From positions 7,811 through 71,810 of the forward strand of contig CAVQFB010000007.1 in the NCBI GenBank assembly GCA_963711675.1: a stretch of DNA of 64,000 bases. Reading direction: 5' to 3'. The notes beneath the pieces are model-generated. The model did no database searches. It saw nothing but the letters and a program-made list of their open reading frames with translations, and was not told the origin of the DNA. The translations under genes and the position numbers were made by a program. Source of the stretch: CAVQFB01 sp963711675. GTDB lineage: Bacteria > Acidobacteriota > Terriglobia > Terriglobales > Acidobacteriaceae. Shown in pieces: positions 9,698-18,593 of the stretch. Positions within the stretch are counted from its first letter, which is position 1; each line of letters starts with the position of its first letter.

Positions 9698-10009
9698 GGA
9701 AATTCCTCAACTCGATTCAAGTCTCCATGAAAGTGTCTTAATCAGGCGATCACACCAACTGAGAATTGCTGCTGACTGGAGGCTTTTGTTTGTCCTGTTT
9801 GTCCAAGAAGGACCAAATCGTAGGTCTAGCGGCTTCACGGCGGAGTGTCGTACGTAGCTTTTGCCCTTCCCGCCGCGTGCTGTGTAGCACAGCGTAGAAT
9901 TTCCTTCCCAACAGCAGGGCGTGCAGTCCGCGTTTTCACAGGCGGCGAATCCCTCCCTCTCCGCCAGATCTCATGTAGCGAGGTTTCTCCCCTGAGTCGC
10001 CCCATCTAA
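9698..10009. other. gap without a recognised gene
   Basis: No start codon with a ribosome binding site and no family match were seen on either strand. It ends at the TAA (10007-10009) that opens the start-less frame described next. Confidence 0.4.
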
Positions 10010-10282
10010 ACTCCGTTTGACAGCGTCGAGAACGCCAAAGAATACATTCGCCTCCTAGTAGATGCCGTAGCTGACGCAAGACGTGATGTCGACACCGACA
10101 TCGCTGCCGCCGAGGCAAGTAGGTCCGACCGCCCCCTGCAAGCGCTGCGCCTGGTTCGATTCAAGCTGGATACGTTGGAGCGCCATCTGAACAGCAGCGG
10201 GCGCACGCTGAACGATTTGCGAACGTTGCGCCGCCTGTTGTTGCAGGAACGTTTCGACCCGGCCGAAGTGGCCGCCGATTGA
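10010..10282 (+). CDS. helical hypothetical protein lacking a start codon
   Basis: An open frame from 10010 to the TGA at 10280-10282 reads TPFDSVENAKEYIRLLVDAV, then RFKLDTLERHLNSS, then LNDLRTLRRLLLQERFDP. It is about 90 residues of well-formed amphipathic helices, with the composition of real protein. No ATG, GTG or TTG lies at a sensible position near the 5' end. Either an indel just upstream hides the start or this is a truncated relic. I cannot name the family. Confidence 0.4.
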   Translation, partial: TPFDSVENAKEYIRLLVDAVADARRDVDTDIAAAEASRSDRPLQALRLVRFKLDTLERHLNSSGRTLNDLRTLRRLLLQERFDPAEVAAD

Positions 10283-10331
10283 AAAGCCTTATTGTCCGGA
10301 CGGCCGGATAATTCGGGGCTGATCTTCCTCC

Positions 10332-10877
10332 CTACGCCCTCATCTTCTCCCCAAACTTTTTCTCAAACTTCTTAATCTTGGGATCGATCACGAACTGGCA
10401 GTAGGGCTGTAGCCGGTTGTTGTCGTAGTAGCTTTGATGGTAGTCCTCCGCGACGAAGAACTTCGAAGCCGGTTCGACCGCAGTTACAACTGGTTCCGGC
10501 CACACTTTCGCCGCATCGAGCGCGGCAATTGCCTCTTCCGCCTGCTCCCGCTGTTCTTCTGTGGTGTAGAAAATCACCGAACGGTATTGCTCGCCAGCGT
10601 CGTTGCCCTGCCGGTTGAGCTGGGTGGGATCGTGAACGGTGAAGAACACGTCAAGCAGATCGCGGAAGGTGATCATGCTGGGATCGAATTTCACCTGCAC
10701 TACCTCGACATGGCCGGTGTCGCCCCCGCACACCTGCCGGTAGGTGGGCCTGTCAATGTGGCCACCCATATAACCCGACTTCACCGACGTGACGCCCTGC
10801 AGGCGCTCAAACACCGCCTCGATACACCAGAAACATCCGCCACCAAAAACCGCTGCCTCGTCGCTTGCCATGACCAT
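10332..10877 (-). CDS. msrA: peptide methionine sulfoxide reductase A
   Basis: MsrA reduces the S-epimer of methionine sulfoxide in proteins and free Met, using thioredoxin. The 181-residue product has the family signature FGGGCFWCIEAVFERL with the catalytic Cys in GCFWC, followed by GYMGGH, GHVEVVQV, and a C-terminal YHQSYYDNN segment. The length is normal. The likely start is the second or third residue (ATG at 10871 or 10877). It is convergent with nothing and followed by a gene on the same strand upstream, 42 bp away. No msrB is present in the window. Confidence 0.95.
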   Translation of the reverse strand: MVMASDEAAVFGGGCFWCIEAVFERLQGVTSVKSGYMGGHIDRPTYRQVCGGDTGHVEVVQVKFDPSMITFRDLLDVFFTVHDPTQLNRQGNDAGEQYRSVIFYTTEEQREQAEEAIAALDAAKVWPEPVVTAVEPASKFFVAEDYHQSYYDNNRLQPYCQFVIDPKIKKFEKKFGEKMRA

Positions 10878-10919
10878 TGGATGCGCCAGTTTACCGGAAG
10901 TTACATCCGGTAGACGCGC

Positions 10920-12758
10920 CTACTGCATTTCCAGCGAGATCAGGTCTCCGTCACCGTCGCCGCGGTCGCGATAGTTTATCCCCACGTTCCGGTTCGCCCA
11001 GTCACAAGAGAACTTGTCAGCTCCGATCAAAATAGCGTGATTGGTGTCGCGAACATGCATCTTCCACGACTTCGTCCCCGACACCACTGTAATCACCGCA
11101 CCCGGCATTGCCGAACAGTCGACCGTTGTAAGCTTGCCCTTCAGGAATCGCGCCGGCGTGGGAACCTGGGCCACGATTTCCGGCTTGGCGTTGCCACCTT
11201 GTTCCACGTGAGGATCGGCGAGATGGTTCACGCGGCTTACAGGGACAAAGACTTGCTGTCCATTCGCGGCGTGCAACTGGTCTCTGAAACTCTCCGCCTG
11301 GGCCAGACTTTGCGACGCCATCGTCGCAACCTCGGGGTTGCGACTGCCCTCCAGGGCCTTTAGCAGTTGAATACCCTGGTCAACCATCGAGGCAGACAAG
11401 TAAATCTGAGCCAGATTGAAGATATAAGGCTCGTTTCGCGGGTTCAGGGACACTGCCTTCTGCGCAGCCTGGACCGCACCATTCGAATCTCCGAGGGAGC
11501 TTCGCGCAAAAGCGAGCAGACTGTACGCGTCCGCGAAGGTAGGATCGAGCGCGATGGCAGTGTCCAGCTCTTTCTTCACTTGATTCAGGGTTTGCGGATC
11601 CTGCATTGAAAAGCCTTGCTGGTGCGCCAACAAAGCAAAATAGTAATGGACTCGCGGATCCTTCGAATCCGTCTCTATGGCTCGCTGGAAATATTCCTTG
11701 GCCTTGGGTAAGTCGTGCTTTTGCAAGTACGCGTATCCCAGACCGCGTAGAGAAGCCTCCTGGTTCGGATTGGTCTTCAGAATCTCCTGAAACTCGGTCA
11801 TGGACTGATCCAGATAATCCCGAGAGTGGAGGTGGATATCGGCCAGGATTGCGGCGCTGTCGCCGGCACCCATCGGATTCGAGGTGTAGCCACTGCTGGC
11901 AATTCCGGGTGGGGCGGGAACCGGATAGTACTTATATCGGCCGCTGCTCAGGTAATTACGCAGAACCTTGTCGAACTGTGCACAGTTCATGCCAAGGGCG
12001 CGCTGCAGGCTGTCGTCGACGGACATCTTTTTCTCGGTGACCATCTCGAAATAAGTGGCGAGTTTCGGCACTAGGTTGTTATCGAACAAATAGTGGACCA
12101 CGAGTCCTGACTGGGCGTAGAACACGGTCCGGTGATCGCCGTTCTCGTTGTAAGTGCTGGAATATTGCTGCACGCGAAACAGGTCGACGGTGTGCATCAT
12201 GCCTTCTTGCTGCAGGATGCGATACTCCATCTCGGGAATCTTGCCGACCCTGGCTTCCTTGTTGTCCACTTCGATGCTGGAGAAATACTCGGCGAATCCC
12301 TCTTCAAACCAGGGATCCATATGCATGGCCACGGTAGCATTTATGAGTTGATGAGCGTATTCGTGGAAAACCACTTGCCACGGACTCTCGGAGGAAAGAT
12401 CCAACATGATAAAACTGCGGTCCTGGCCAGCCTGAAACAGCCCCGCCACTTCGGTCTGTTTGCCCTTCCACACGGGAGCGAATTGCCGCATATCCTTGCG
12501 ATTGCGAAAAGCCACGATCTGCAACGGCACAGGAAGGATTACAGTAGCTTTTACCATCAAGGCCCCGTACACCGCGCGCATCTGCTCAAAATGAAAAGCG
12601 ACGTCGCGGCCGCGCTTTTCTCCCGCGTCGGTGACGACAGAAAAGTTTGGAGAATGAACTTCCACCCATTGTGGCTCACCGGCAAAGACCGAAGGAACCC
12701 AACAGGAAAGAGAAAACAAGGCAAGGGCACAAACAAATCGGCCAGAGCGGATACTCAT
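10920..12758 (-). CDS. secreted gluzincin-like metalloprotease with TPR repeats (DUF1570-like)
   Basis: ATG 12758 (MSIRSGRF) begins a signal peptide that ends near CWVPSVFAGEP. The N-terminal half carries HEYAHQ (zinc ligands and catalytic Glu), followed after about 15 residues by WFEEGFAEYF, which should supply the third ligand. The C-terminal half contains TPR units such as EASLRGLGYAYLQKHDLPKA and PYIFNLAQIYLSAS. This peptidase-plus-TPR layout is common in Acidobacteriota. The protein is exported and probably periplasmic, and the substrate is unknown. The final part (TVDCSAMPGAVITVVSG) is a separate beta-rich domain. Confidence 0.82.
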   Translation of the reverse strand: MSIRSGRFVCALALFSLSCWVPSVFAGEPQWVEVHSPNFSVVTDAGEKRGRDVAFHFEQMRAVYGALMVKATVILPVPLQIVAFRNRKDMRQFAPVWKGKQTEVAGLFQAGQDRSFIMLDLSSESPWQVVFHEYAHQLINATVAMHMDPWFEEGFAEYFSSIEVDNKEARVGKIPEMEYRILQQEGMMHTVDLFRVQQYSSTYNENGDHRTVFYAQSGLVVHYLFDNNLVPKLATYFEMVTEKKMSVDDSLQRALGMNCAQFDKVLRNYLSSGRYKYYPVPAPPGIASSGYTSNPMGAGDSAAILADIHLHSRDYLDQSMTEFQEILKTNPNQEASLRGLGYAYLQKHDLPKAKEYFQRAIETDSKDPRVHYYFALLAHQQGFSMQDPQTLNQVKKELDTAIALDPTFADAYSLLAFARSSLGDSNGAVQAAQKAVSLNPRNEPYIFNLAQIYLSASMVDQGIQLLKALEGSRNPEVATMASQSLAQAESFRDQLHAANGQQVFVPVSRVNHLADPHVEQGGNAKPEIVAQVPTPARFLKGKLTTVDCSAMPGAVITVVSGTKSWKMHVRDTNHAILIGADKFSCDWANRNVGINYRDRGDGDGDLISLEMQ

Positions 12759-12936
12759 ACAACACCCCAAAACGAATCGTCATAGTACACGAGTTTTATG
12801 AATTTGCCAGTGTTGTGTTTGGGAACAACTACAGACAACGGCGCAACGACTTAGGCTAGAGTTACAAAGGTTCCAGACGCGCTGGATTGTTTCGTTAGGT
12901 AAGATTAGGTTCGACAGTCTCCGTGGTGTATCGCAG

Positions 12937-15900
12937 CTACACGACGAAGTACTTGGCTGCGGGATGGTGCACCACGATGGCCGACGTCGATTGTTCAGGA
13001 TCGAGCAGAAAGCCGCTCGTCAAGCGCACACCGACGTTCTCTTCGGGATGGAGCAACGCGAACAGCTTGGTCTGGTCTTCGAGGTTCGGACAAGCAGGAT
13101 AGCCGAACGAATACCGCGAGCCACGATACTTCTGGTGAAACAGGTCGCGAATGTGCGGTGAGTCGTCTCCGGAGATGCCCAGCTCATCGCGCATGATCTT
13201 GTGGTGAAACTCGGCGAGTGCTTCGGCGGTTTCGACGCCCAGACCATGCAGGTAGAGATATTTGGTGTACTCGCCGCCTTCGAACAGGCGCTGGGTTTCC
13301 TTCGTGGTCGCGGGACCGATCGTTACCAGAGACAGGCCGAGCACGTCCATTTTCCCCGACGATTTGGGCGCAAAGAAATCGGCGATGGCAAGCTTGCGAC
13401 CTTCGCGTTGGCGGGGGAAGGTGAACCGGAGGAGTTCTTTGCGCGGTAGAGACGAGCTGGGCTCGGCTGTCTTCGTTTCAGTGGGCGGCTCGTACACGAT
13501 CACGTCATTGCCTTCGCCCTGTGCCGGGAAATAGCCGTACACGACTTTGGGCTCGAACAAACCGCTGCCCGCGACTTCCTCTTGCAGCGTCTTCAGAATT
13601 GGGCGGAACTTCTGATCAACCAGTCGCAGGTAGTCTGCCTGCGAGGCCGTCTTCAATTGCCACTGGTTCTTGAAGAGCGCGGTCTCGTTGATGTACTGGA
13701 AGAGTTGCCGCAAGTCGTAATCCTTGCGCACACGCACGCCCCAGAACGGCGGTACAGGAATATTCGGAGCGTCACTTACCACCGGGCTTCTCTCAGCAAA
13801 CACCGGCCCGGTTTCTTCATCCACGGCAGCGGCCTTGGAATACTCCTTCACGGTCTTCCCTTCCGTGAGGCGCTTTTCGCGCGGACCATCCTCGGAGGCC
13901 AGATCCTCCATGATATGCAGCCCTGAAAAAGCGTCGTCGGCATAGAACACGGCGTTCGAATATTCACGCCGCAGGTCATCTTCCACGTACTTGCGGGTGA
14001 GCGCCGCACCGCCGCAGATCACGGGGAAATCCAGGCTCTGCCGCTGCAGATCCTGGATGACGTATTTCATTTCGAGCGTTGACTTCACCAGCAGCCCGCT
14101 TAACCCGATAGCGTGCGCTTTATGCTCCTGCGCAGCCTTGATGATCGTGTCACCCGGCTGCTTGATGCCGAGGTTGACCACTCGGTAGCCATTGTTGGTA
14201 AGGATGATATCGACCAGATTCTTGCCGATGTCGTGCACATCACCCTTCACCGTGGCCAGGACGATGGTAGCCTTCTGCGAGCCAGCCTTCTTTTCCATCT
14301 TCGGCTCAAGATAAGCGACCGCCTGCTTCATGACTCCAGCAGAGTCGAGAACGGAAGGCAGTTGCATCTTGCGCGCACCGAAAAGGTCTCCGACCGTCTT
14401 CATGCCGTCGAGCAGGACGGTGTTGATCAACTCCAGTGGCGAGTATTCCTTCAGAGCGTCTTCAAGCAGATCTTCCAACGACTTCTTGTGCGCACCCTCG
14501 CCTACCGACTTCTCACCGTTGATGATGGCGAACTTCAGCTTGTCTTCGACCGAGAGCGTCTCGACGTGTGCAGTGGTCGAAGCTTGCGGCTTGCCCTTCA
14601 GACCGGCGAAGTGATTCATGTACACCTGCAGCGGATCGCCGGCCGAGGTGTCGCGATAAATCAGCTTGCGGGCAAGATCAACCTCTTCCTGAGGAATCTT
14701 GTACAGCGGGTAGATTTTGGTGTAGTTGACGATGGCCATGTCGAGACCGTTGTCGACCGCCTCATGCATGAACACGCTATTGAGCACGCGCCGCGGATAC
14801 GCGTCCAGCCCGAACGAAATATTACTGACGCCGAGAATCGTCTTCACGTCGGGCAGTTCGTGCTTGATGCGCTTGATGGCCTCGAGCGTCTCCATGCCCG
14901 CAGATCGATACTCTTCCTGACCGGTTGAAATCGGCAAGGTCAACGCGTCGAAAATCAGGTCCACGGATCGAACGCCATATTTCTTCGTAGCCAGTTCGTA
15001 AATGCGCTTTGCGATAGCGGTCTTTTTCTCGGCGGTGAGAGCCATGCCCTCTTCGTCGATGGTGAGCGCAATCACGGCCGCGCCGTAACGCTTGGCCATC
15101 GGGAGGACTTTGGAGGTCCGCTTCTCGCCGTCTTCCAGGTTGATGGAATTGATGATCGCCTTGCCCGGAATGCGCTTCAACGCTTCTTCCACGACGTCAG
15201 CTTCGGTGCTATCGACCAGAATGGGCGCGGGCACGCGCGTGGCGATCCGGTTCAGGATGGACGAGATGTAGTCCTTTTCGTCTTCGCCCACAATGGCGCA
15301 GCACAGATCCAGCATGTGCGAGCCTTCGTTCACAAGCTTCTTGGCCAGCGCCAGGATGTCATCGTATTTCTTGCCGCGGACCAGGTTGCGGAAATGTTCG
15401 ACCCGCGTCGTCGTATTCATTTCCTCGGCGACGATCAGGGGCTTGGGCTCAAGGTCGAGGGGAACCGTCGTGTAGGCGCTTGAAGCGGCGCCGACTGCTT
15501 TCACTTCCCTCTTCGCGGGTTCGACCCCGGCAACCGCATCGACCACCGCTTTGAGATGCTCTGGAGTTGTACCGCAGCAGCCGCCAACAATTCGGACGCC
15601 GTAATCCTGCACGAAGTGCTTGTGATATTGCGCCAGTTCCTCAGGCGTCAGCTTGAAGACAGCGACTCCGCCTTCATTGACCGGCAACCCGGCATTGGGC
15701 AGCACCGAGACATGCTTCGTGCAGTTCAGGCCCAGGTAGCGGACCGCATCGTTCATCTCTTTCGGGCCGGTGGCGCAGTTCAGCCCGATGGCGTCAGCGC
15801 CAAGCGGCTCAAGCGCGGTTAATGCAGCGCCGATTTCGGTGCCGAGCAACATCGTGCCCGATTCCTGAAGCGTCACTTGAACTGTCAGCGGGAGGCGTTT

Positions 15901-16440
15901 CCCCGCCTTCTCCATGGCCTCAAGTGAGGCGATCGTCGCGATCTTCGCCTGAAGCAGGTCCTGGCAGGTTTCCACTAACAGCACATCCACTCCACCTTCG
16001 ATCAACGCCAGCGCCTGCTCGATATAGGTGGCCAGCATGTCATCGAAACTGATGTGGCCGAGCGAAGGCAACTTGGTAGTGGGCCCCATGGATCCGGCGA
16101 CAAAGCGCGGCTGATCCTTAGTGGAGAATTGCTGCGCCACTTCCCTGGCGAGTTTTGCTGCAGCGACGTTGATCTCCCGTGTACGGTCCGCCAGCCCGAA
16201 CTCTCCCAAGACGATGCTCGAGCCTCCGAAGGTGTCCGTTTCAATGACGTCGCAACCAACCTTCAGAAAGTCGGCGTGAATCTCCCGGATGATGTCAGGA
16301 CGGCTGAGGACCAGCACCTCGCTGCAATTCTCTTTGCCCCAGTAGTCATCGAGCGTGGGATTCCGCTTGTGGATGCTCGTCCCCATAGCGCCGTCGTAGA
16401 TGACGACGCGTTCCTGCACGGTTTTTAAGAAGTCAGACAT
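12937..16440 (-). CDS. metH: cobalamin-dependent methionine synthase
   Basis: MetH transfers a methyl group from 5-methyltetrahydrofolate to homocysteine via cobalamin. The product is 1167 residues from ATG 16440 (MSDFLKTVQERVVIYDGAMG), the usual MetH length. The frame is open 26 codons further upstream, but those codons do not look like MetH. The domains in order are: homocysteine-binding TIM barrel with zinc cysteines in VGGCCGTTP; pterin-binding domain (VDSTEADVVEEAL, INSINLEDGE); cobalamin domain with GDVHDIGKN, whose His is the cobalt ligand; and the C-terminal AdoMet-dependent reactivation domain. The gene is intact and alone. No cobalamin or SAH riboswitch was recognised upstream. Confidence 0.97.
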   Translation of the reverse strand: MSDFLKTVQERVVIYDGAMGTSIHKRNPTLDDYWGKENCSEVLVLSRPDIIREIHADFLKVGCDVIETDTFGGSSIVLGEFGLADRTREINVAAAKLAREVAQQFSTKDQPRFVAGSMGPTTKLPSLGHISFDDMLATYIEQALALIEGGVDVLLVETCQDLLQAKIATIASLEAMEKAGKRLPLTVQVTLQESGTMLLGTEIGAALTALEPLGADAIGLNCATGPKEMNDAVRYLGLNCTKHVSVLPNAGLPVNEGGVAVFKLTPEELAQYHKHFVQDYGVRIVGGCCGTTPEHLKAVVDAVAGVEPAKREVKAVGAASSAYTTVPLDLEPKPLIVAEEMNTTTRVEHFRNLVRGKKYDDILALAKKLVNEGSHMLDLCCAIVGEDEKDYISSILNRIATRVPAPILVDSTEADVVEEALKRIPGKAIINSINLEDGEKRTSKVLPMAKRYGAAVIALTIDEEGMALTAEKKTAIAKRIYELATKKYGVRSVDLIFDALTLPISTGQEEYRSAGMETLEAIKRIKHELPDVKTILGVSNISFGLDAYPRRVLNSVFMHEAVDNGLDMAIVNYTKIYPLYKIPQEEVDLARKLIYRDTSAGDPLQVYMNHFAGLKGKPQASTTAHVETLSVEDKLKFAIINGEKSVGEGAHKKSLEDLLEDALKEYSPLELINTVLLDGMKTVGDLFGARKMQLPSVLDSAGVMKQAVAYLEPKMEKKAGSQKATIVLATVKGDVHDIGKNLVDIILTNNGYRVVNLGIKQPGDTIIKAAQEHKAHAIGLSGLLVKSTLEMKYVIQDLQRQSLDFPVICGGAALTRKYVEDDLRREYSNAVFYADDAFSGLHIMEDLASEDGPREKRLTEGKTVKEYSKAAAVDEETGPVFAERSPVVSDAPNIPVPPFWGVRVRKDYDLRQLFQYINETALFKNQWQLKTASQADYLRLVDQKFRPILKTLQEEVAGSGLFEPKVVYGYFPAQGEGNDVIVYEPPTETKTAEPSSSLPRKELLRFTFPRQREGRKLAIADFFAPKSSGKMDVLGLSLVTIGPATTKETQRLFEGGEYTKYLYLHGLGVETAEALAEFHHKIMRDELGISGDDSPHIRDLFHQKYRGSRYSFGYPACPNLEDQTKLFALLHPEENVGVRLTSGFLLDPEQSTSAIVVHHPAAKYFVV

Positions 16441-16648
16441 TGCTTCCAGATTGTCACGATCGATTATGCGATCAAACCCCTTGCTCAATACATTACTGGC
16501 GCGGCCGACCTTTGGCACCTTACCTTCAGCGAATCACCCATGGCAGAGGTGGAAATGCGCGAACTCGAGTGCGACTGTCGGTACTCCAGCACCTGCGACC
16601 TGACCAGCCTGAATACCCCAAGCCGGGCGATTATCGCTGTATACACAA

Positions 16649-16673
16649 ACGCCGGCCCACGGGGGACCGGCGT
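16649..16673 (-). terminator. GC-rich hairpin after nuoI
   Basis: A 10-bp stem with one G-U pair (ACGCCGGUCCC with GGGCCGGCGU) lies 29 nt past the nuoI stop codon. In the nuoI direction it is followed by UUUGUGU. It is the likely end of the nuoI transcript and is placed so that metH has its own promoter. Confidence 0.5.
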
Positions 16674-16701
16674 CTGCATTTTAAGCTCGACGAGTTGAAC
16701 T

Positions 16702-17232
16702 TCAGCTCCCTGGTGTTGGCAAGGCAGGTGCTCCGACCGCCACTTCCGAAGCGGCAAACACTTCATTCGCGCCCATGTGTGCCGGCGCCGCCGAGAGCAA
16801 CTGCTCCTTGCGATAAATCAGATTGCTGGCATTGAACGTGGCCAACTCAAAACCGTGACCGTGCGTGATGGCGTCGGTCGGACACGCTTCCACGCAATAA
16901 CCACAAAAAATGCAGCGGTTGTAATCGATGTTATAAACCTTGGCGTAACGCTCCGCGCCGCTCACCCTGTTCTCGGCCGTGTTCTCCGCCGCCTCGATAT
17001 AGATGCAGTTCGACGGGCAAGCGGCGGAACACAGAAAGCAGGCGACGCACTTCTCCAGGCCATTCTCGTCGCGTTGCAGCACGTGCATCCCGCGAAAGCG
17101 CTCCTGGAACCTGGCGCCCTTCAGCGGACCCGGCCCGTCGGGATAGTTCTCCACGATCGTGGGCTGGAACATCTCCATGAAGGTGATGGACATGCCCTTG
17201 GCAATGGCGGCTATGTCTTTGAGGATCGGCAT
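16702..17232 (-). CDS. nuoI: NADH-quinone oxidoreductase subunit I
   Basis: NuoI carries two [4Fe-4S] clusters (N6a/N6b) that pass electrons inside complex I. The 176-residue product has the two required motifs: CVACFLCSAACP and CIFCGYCVEACP, each CxxCxxCxxxCP. It begins MPILKDIAAIAKGMSITF, as in the family. No other nuo gene is in the window, so this copy is an orphan or part of a dispersed complex I set. The C-terminal 20 residues, rich in Ala, are not conserved in the family. Confidence 0.93.
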   Translation of the reverse strand: MPILKDIAAIAKGMSITFMEMFQPTIVENYPDGPGPLKGARFQERFRGMHVLQRDENGLEKCVACFLCSAACPSNCIYIEAAENTAENRVSGAERYAKVYNIDYNRCIFCGYCVEACPTDAITHGHGFELATFNASNLIYRKEQLLSAAPAHMGANEVFAASEVAVGAPALPTPGS

Positions 17233-17337
17233 GAATGACTAGTATACCGAAAGCCCGCGAGAGGCGCTGGAGGGGACGTAGATCGGCGGGAGTGAGACCG
17301 GAGCCGGGATGTTGAGGTAAAGCCTGGCTACGACAAG

Positions 17338-17749
17338 TTAGCTCAGTGGCATTTGCACCACGGTGTTCTTCGTGTCGCCTCTGTAAGCCTAAGCCTTGGT
17401 ATCCGTCGTAGGTCATGCACAGTTCAGTGCTTTTATATTCTGAGAACCTGAACCTGATTGACTCAATTGGTCTGCCATCTGAGCTGAGTACGATCAGAGT
17501 ATGACGCTCACTGGTATCCAGCTCGTCGATCTTAAGACTCTTTAGGTCGGGCCACGCTACCGCTGGCCTCTTGTCAATTTTGACTCTTAGCCCATGCGAA
17601 TTGATTCGCCCGTTGGGAAGAGTCGGTGGTTCTTTCCAGAAAGGATCGTCGGCCCTGGCCGGAATGCAGACGCTGCCAGTAATCTGTTGAGCTGTAGCCA
17701 GATGGGAAATAGAGAGAATCAGTATGGGTACAACAACGCCGATCTTCAT
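17338..17749 (-). CDS. small secreted hypothetical protein, frameshifted near the C-terminus
   Basis: ATG 17749 starts a signal peptide MKIGVVVPILILSISHLATA, followed by QQITGSVCIPARADDPFWKE. The beta-rich body ends ELCMTYDGYQGLGLQR. At about 17380 the frame runs on without a stop into nuoI sequence. A one-base shift gives a natural ending, GDTKNTVVQMPLS, with a stop at 17338-17340. The product would be about 136 residues. I do not recognise the family. The two Cys might form a disulfide in the periplasm. Confidence 0.55.
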
Positions 17750-17823
17750 AACGGCCCCAAAGAGCACCTTGGGTAAAGATAGCAGGGTAGTTGGCGATAT
17801 ATTCTGAAATAGAGTGAAAAGCG

Positions 17824-17946
17824 ATGTTTGGCCGTAGCATCGTTACCGTGCTGGTGATTCTGGTGTCCCTAGCCGGTCTTATCGCACCGGTGCTTGTGGA
17901 TGCTCATCATTGGTGGCCGCGCAAATCGAGAAAGAAAAAGACTTAG
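17824..17946 (+). CDS. 40-residue single-helix membrane protein
   Basis: The frame starts with MFGRSIVTVLVILVSLAGL and has one strong hydrophobic helix. It then gives DAHHWWPRKSRKKKT and stops. A membrane anchor followed by an aromatic and then a very basic tail is a plausible small inner-membrane protein with the tail in the cytoplasm. It is divergent from the secreted protein at 17749. The ribosome binding site is weak (GAAAAGCG). No family is known to me. Confidence 0.4.
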   Translation: MFGRSIVTVLVILVSLAGLIAPVLVDAHHWWPRKSRKKKT

Positions 17947-17993
17947 AGACCCTCAGTTGGTGTAATCGCCCGTTCACAACCGCAACCGTCAGT

Positions 17994-18425
17994 TCAGGAA
18001 GAGGAAGATTCCAATTCGCGTCGAAGCTGATCAGCGGAAAGACCGTTTTTCGTGAGCAGCTCAGCAGCAAAACTATCCCGGGATTCGAGCAATCCCAGCA
18101 GAAGATGCCAGTTTCCGATGTATTGATGACCAAGCTTGTCAGCTTCCCCTTCCGCCAAAATCAGCGCCTCCCGCGCTGCCTTACTTAACTCCAGGTCGTG
18201 CGGCAGACGGTTTTGTTCGCGCCGAGGGAGATGGGCGATGATCGTCTCAATGATCTCTTTCCCAGAAATTCCTTTCATGGTCCGGCTGGTCAGGACTGGA
18301 TCATCTAGCAGCGCCAGCAGGAGATGCTCGGGGTCAATTTCTAACGATCCAAACCTATCAGCCTGATGTTTGGCGCGTACCACAGTCCGCCTCGATTCCT
18401 CGTTGTATCGAGCAAACATGCCCAT
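17994..18425 (-). CDS. stand-alone Clp N-terminal domain protein
   Basis: The frame MGMFARYNEESRRTVVRAKH, then IDPEHLLLALLDD and GHQYIGNWHLLLGLLES, shows the two tandem Clp_N repeats found at the N-terminus of ClpC/ClpB. No AAA+ ATPase domain follows and the protein ends after about 143 residues. Stand-alone Clp_N proteins resemble ClpS-like adaptors or ClpT, and may modulate substrate entry to a Clp protease. Which Clp partner it serves is unknown. Starts at 18425 and 18419 are both possible. Confidence 0.8.
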   Translation of the reverse strand: MGMFARYNEESRRTVVRAKHQADRFGSLEIDPEHLLLALLDDPVLTSRTMKGISGKEIIETIIAHLPRREQNRLPHDLELSKAAREALILAEGEADKLGHQYIGNWHLLLGLLESRDSFAAELLTKNGLSADQLRRELESSSS

Positions 18426-18502
18426 AGGTGACTCCGCCACAAGGAATTGTCGGTAGCCGGTGACCAAGAGAATACAGCATCAAAGTATCTGATCCGGCGA
18501 AT

Positions 18503-18550
18503 TGTTGGCGTAACATCCCGATTACACTCATTGGTTGGGTTCCTAAAATC
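18503..18550 (+). repeat. interspersed repeat, copy 1
   Basis: TTGGCGTAACATCCCGATTA and the 7 bases after it (18505-18531) recur exactly at 21871-21897. A shorter diverged form occurs at 21212-21240. All three are intergenic and on the same strand. Confidence 0.5.
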
Positions 18551-18593
18551 TGCCAGTCCTCCCATACGTATTTCCGGCGTTCCCACTCCCCAC

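Noticed and set aside
14113..14928. 271-residue frame on the plus strand
   Set aside because: It is antisense to metH and has low-complexity, shadow-type composition.
16441..16648. Riboswitch or small ORF upstream of metH
   Set aside because: I found no B12-box, SAM or SAH riboswitch pattern. A plus-strand frame from 16539 has a plausible start, but it overlaps the hairpin and has no recognised family.
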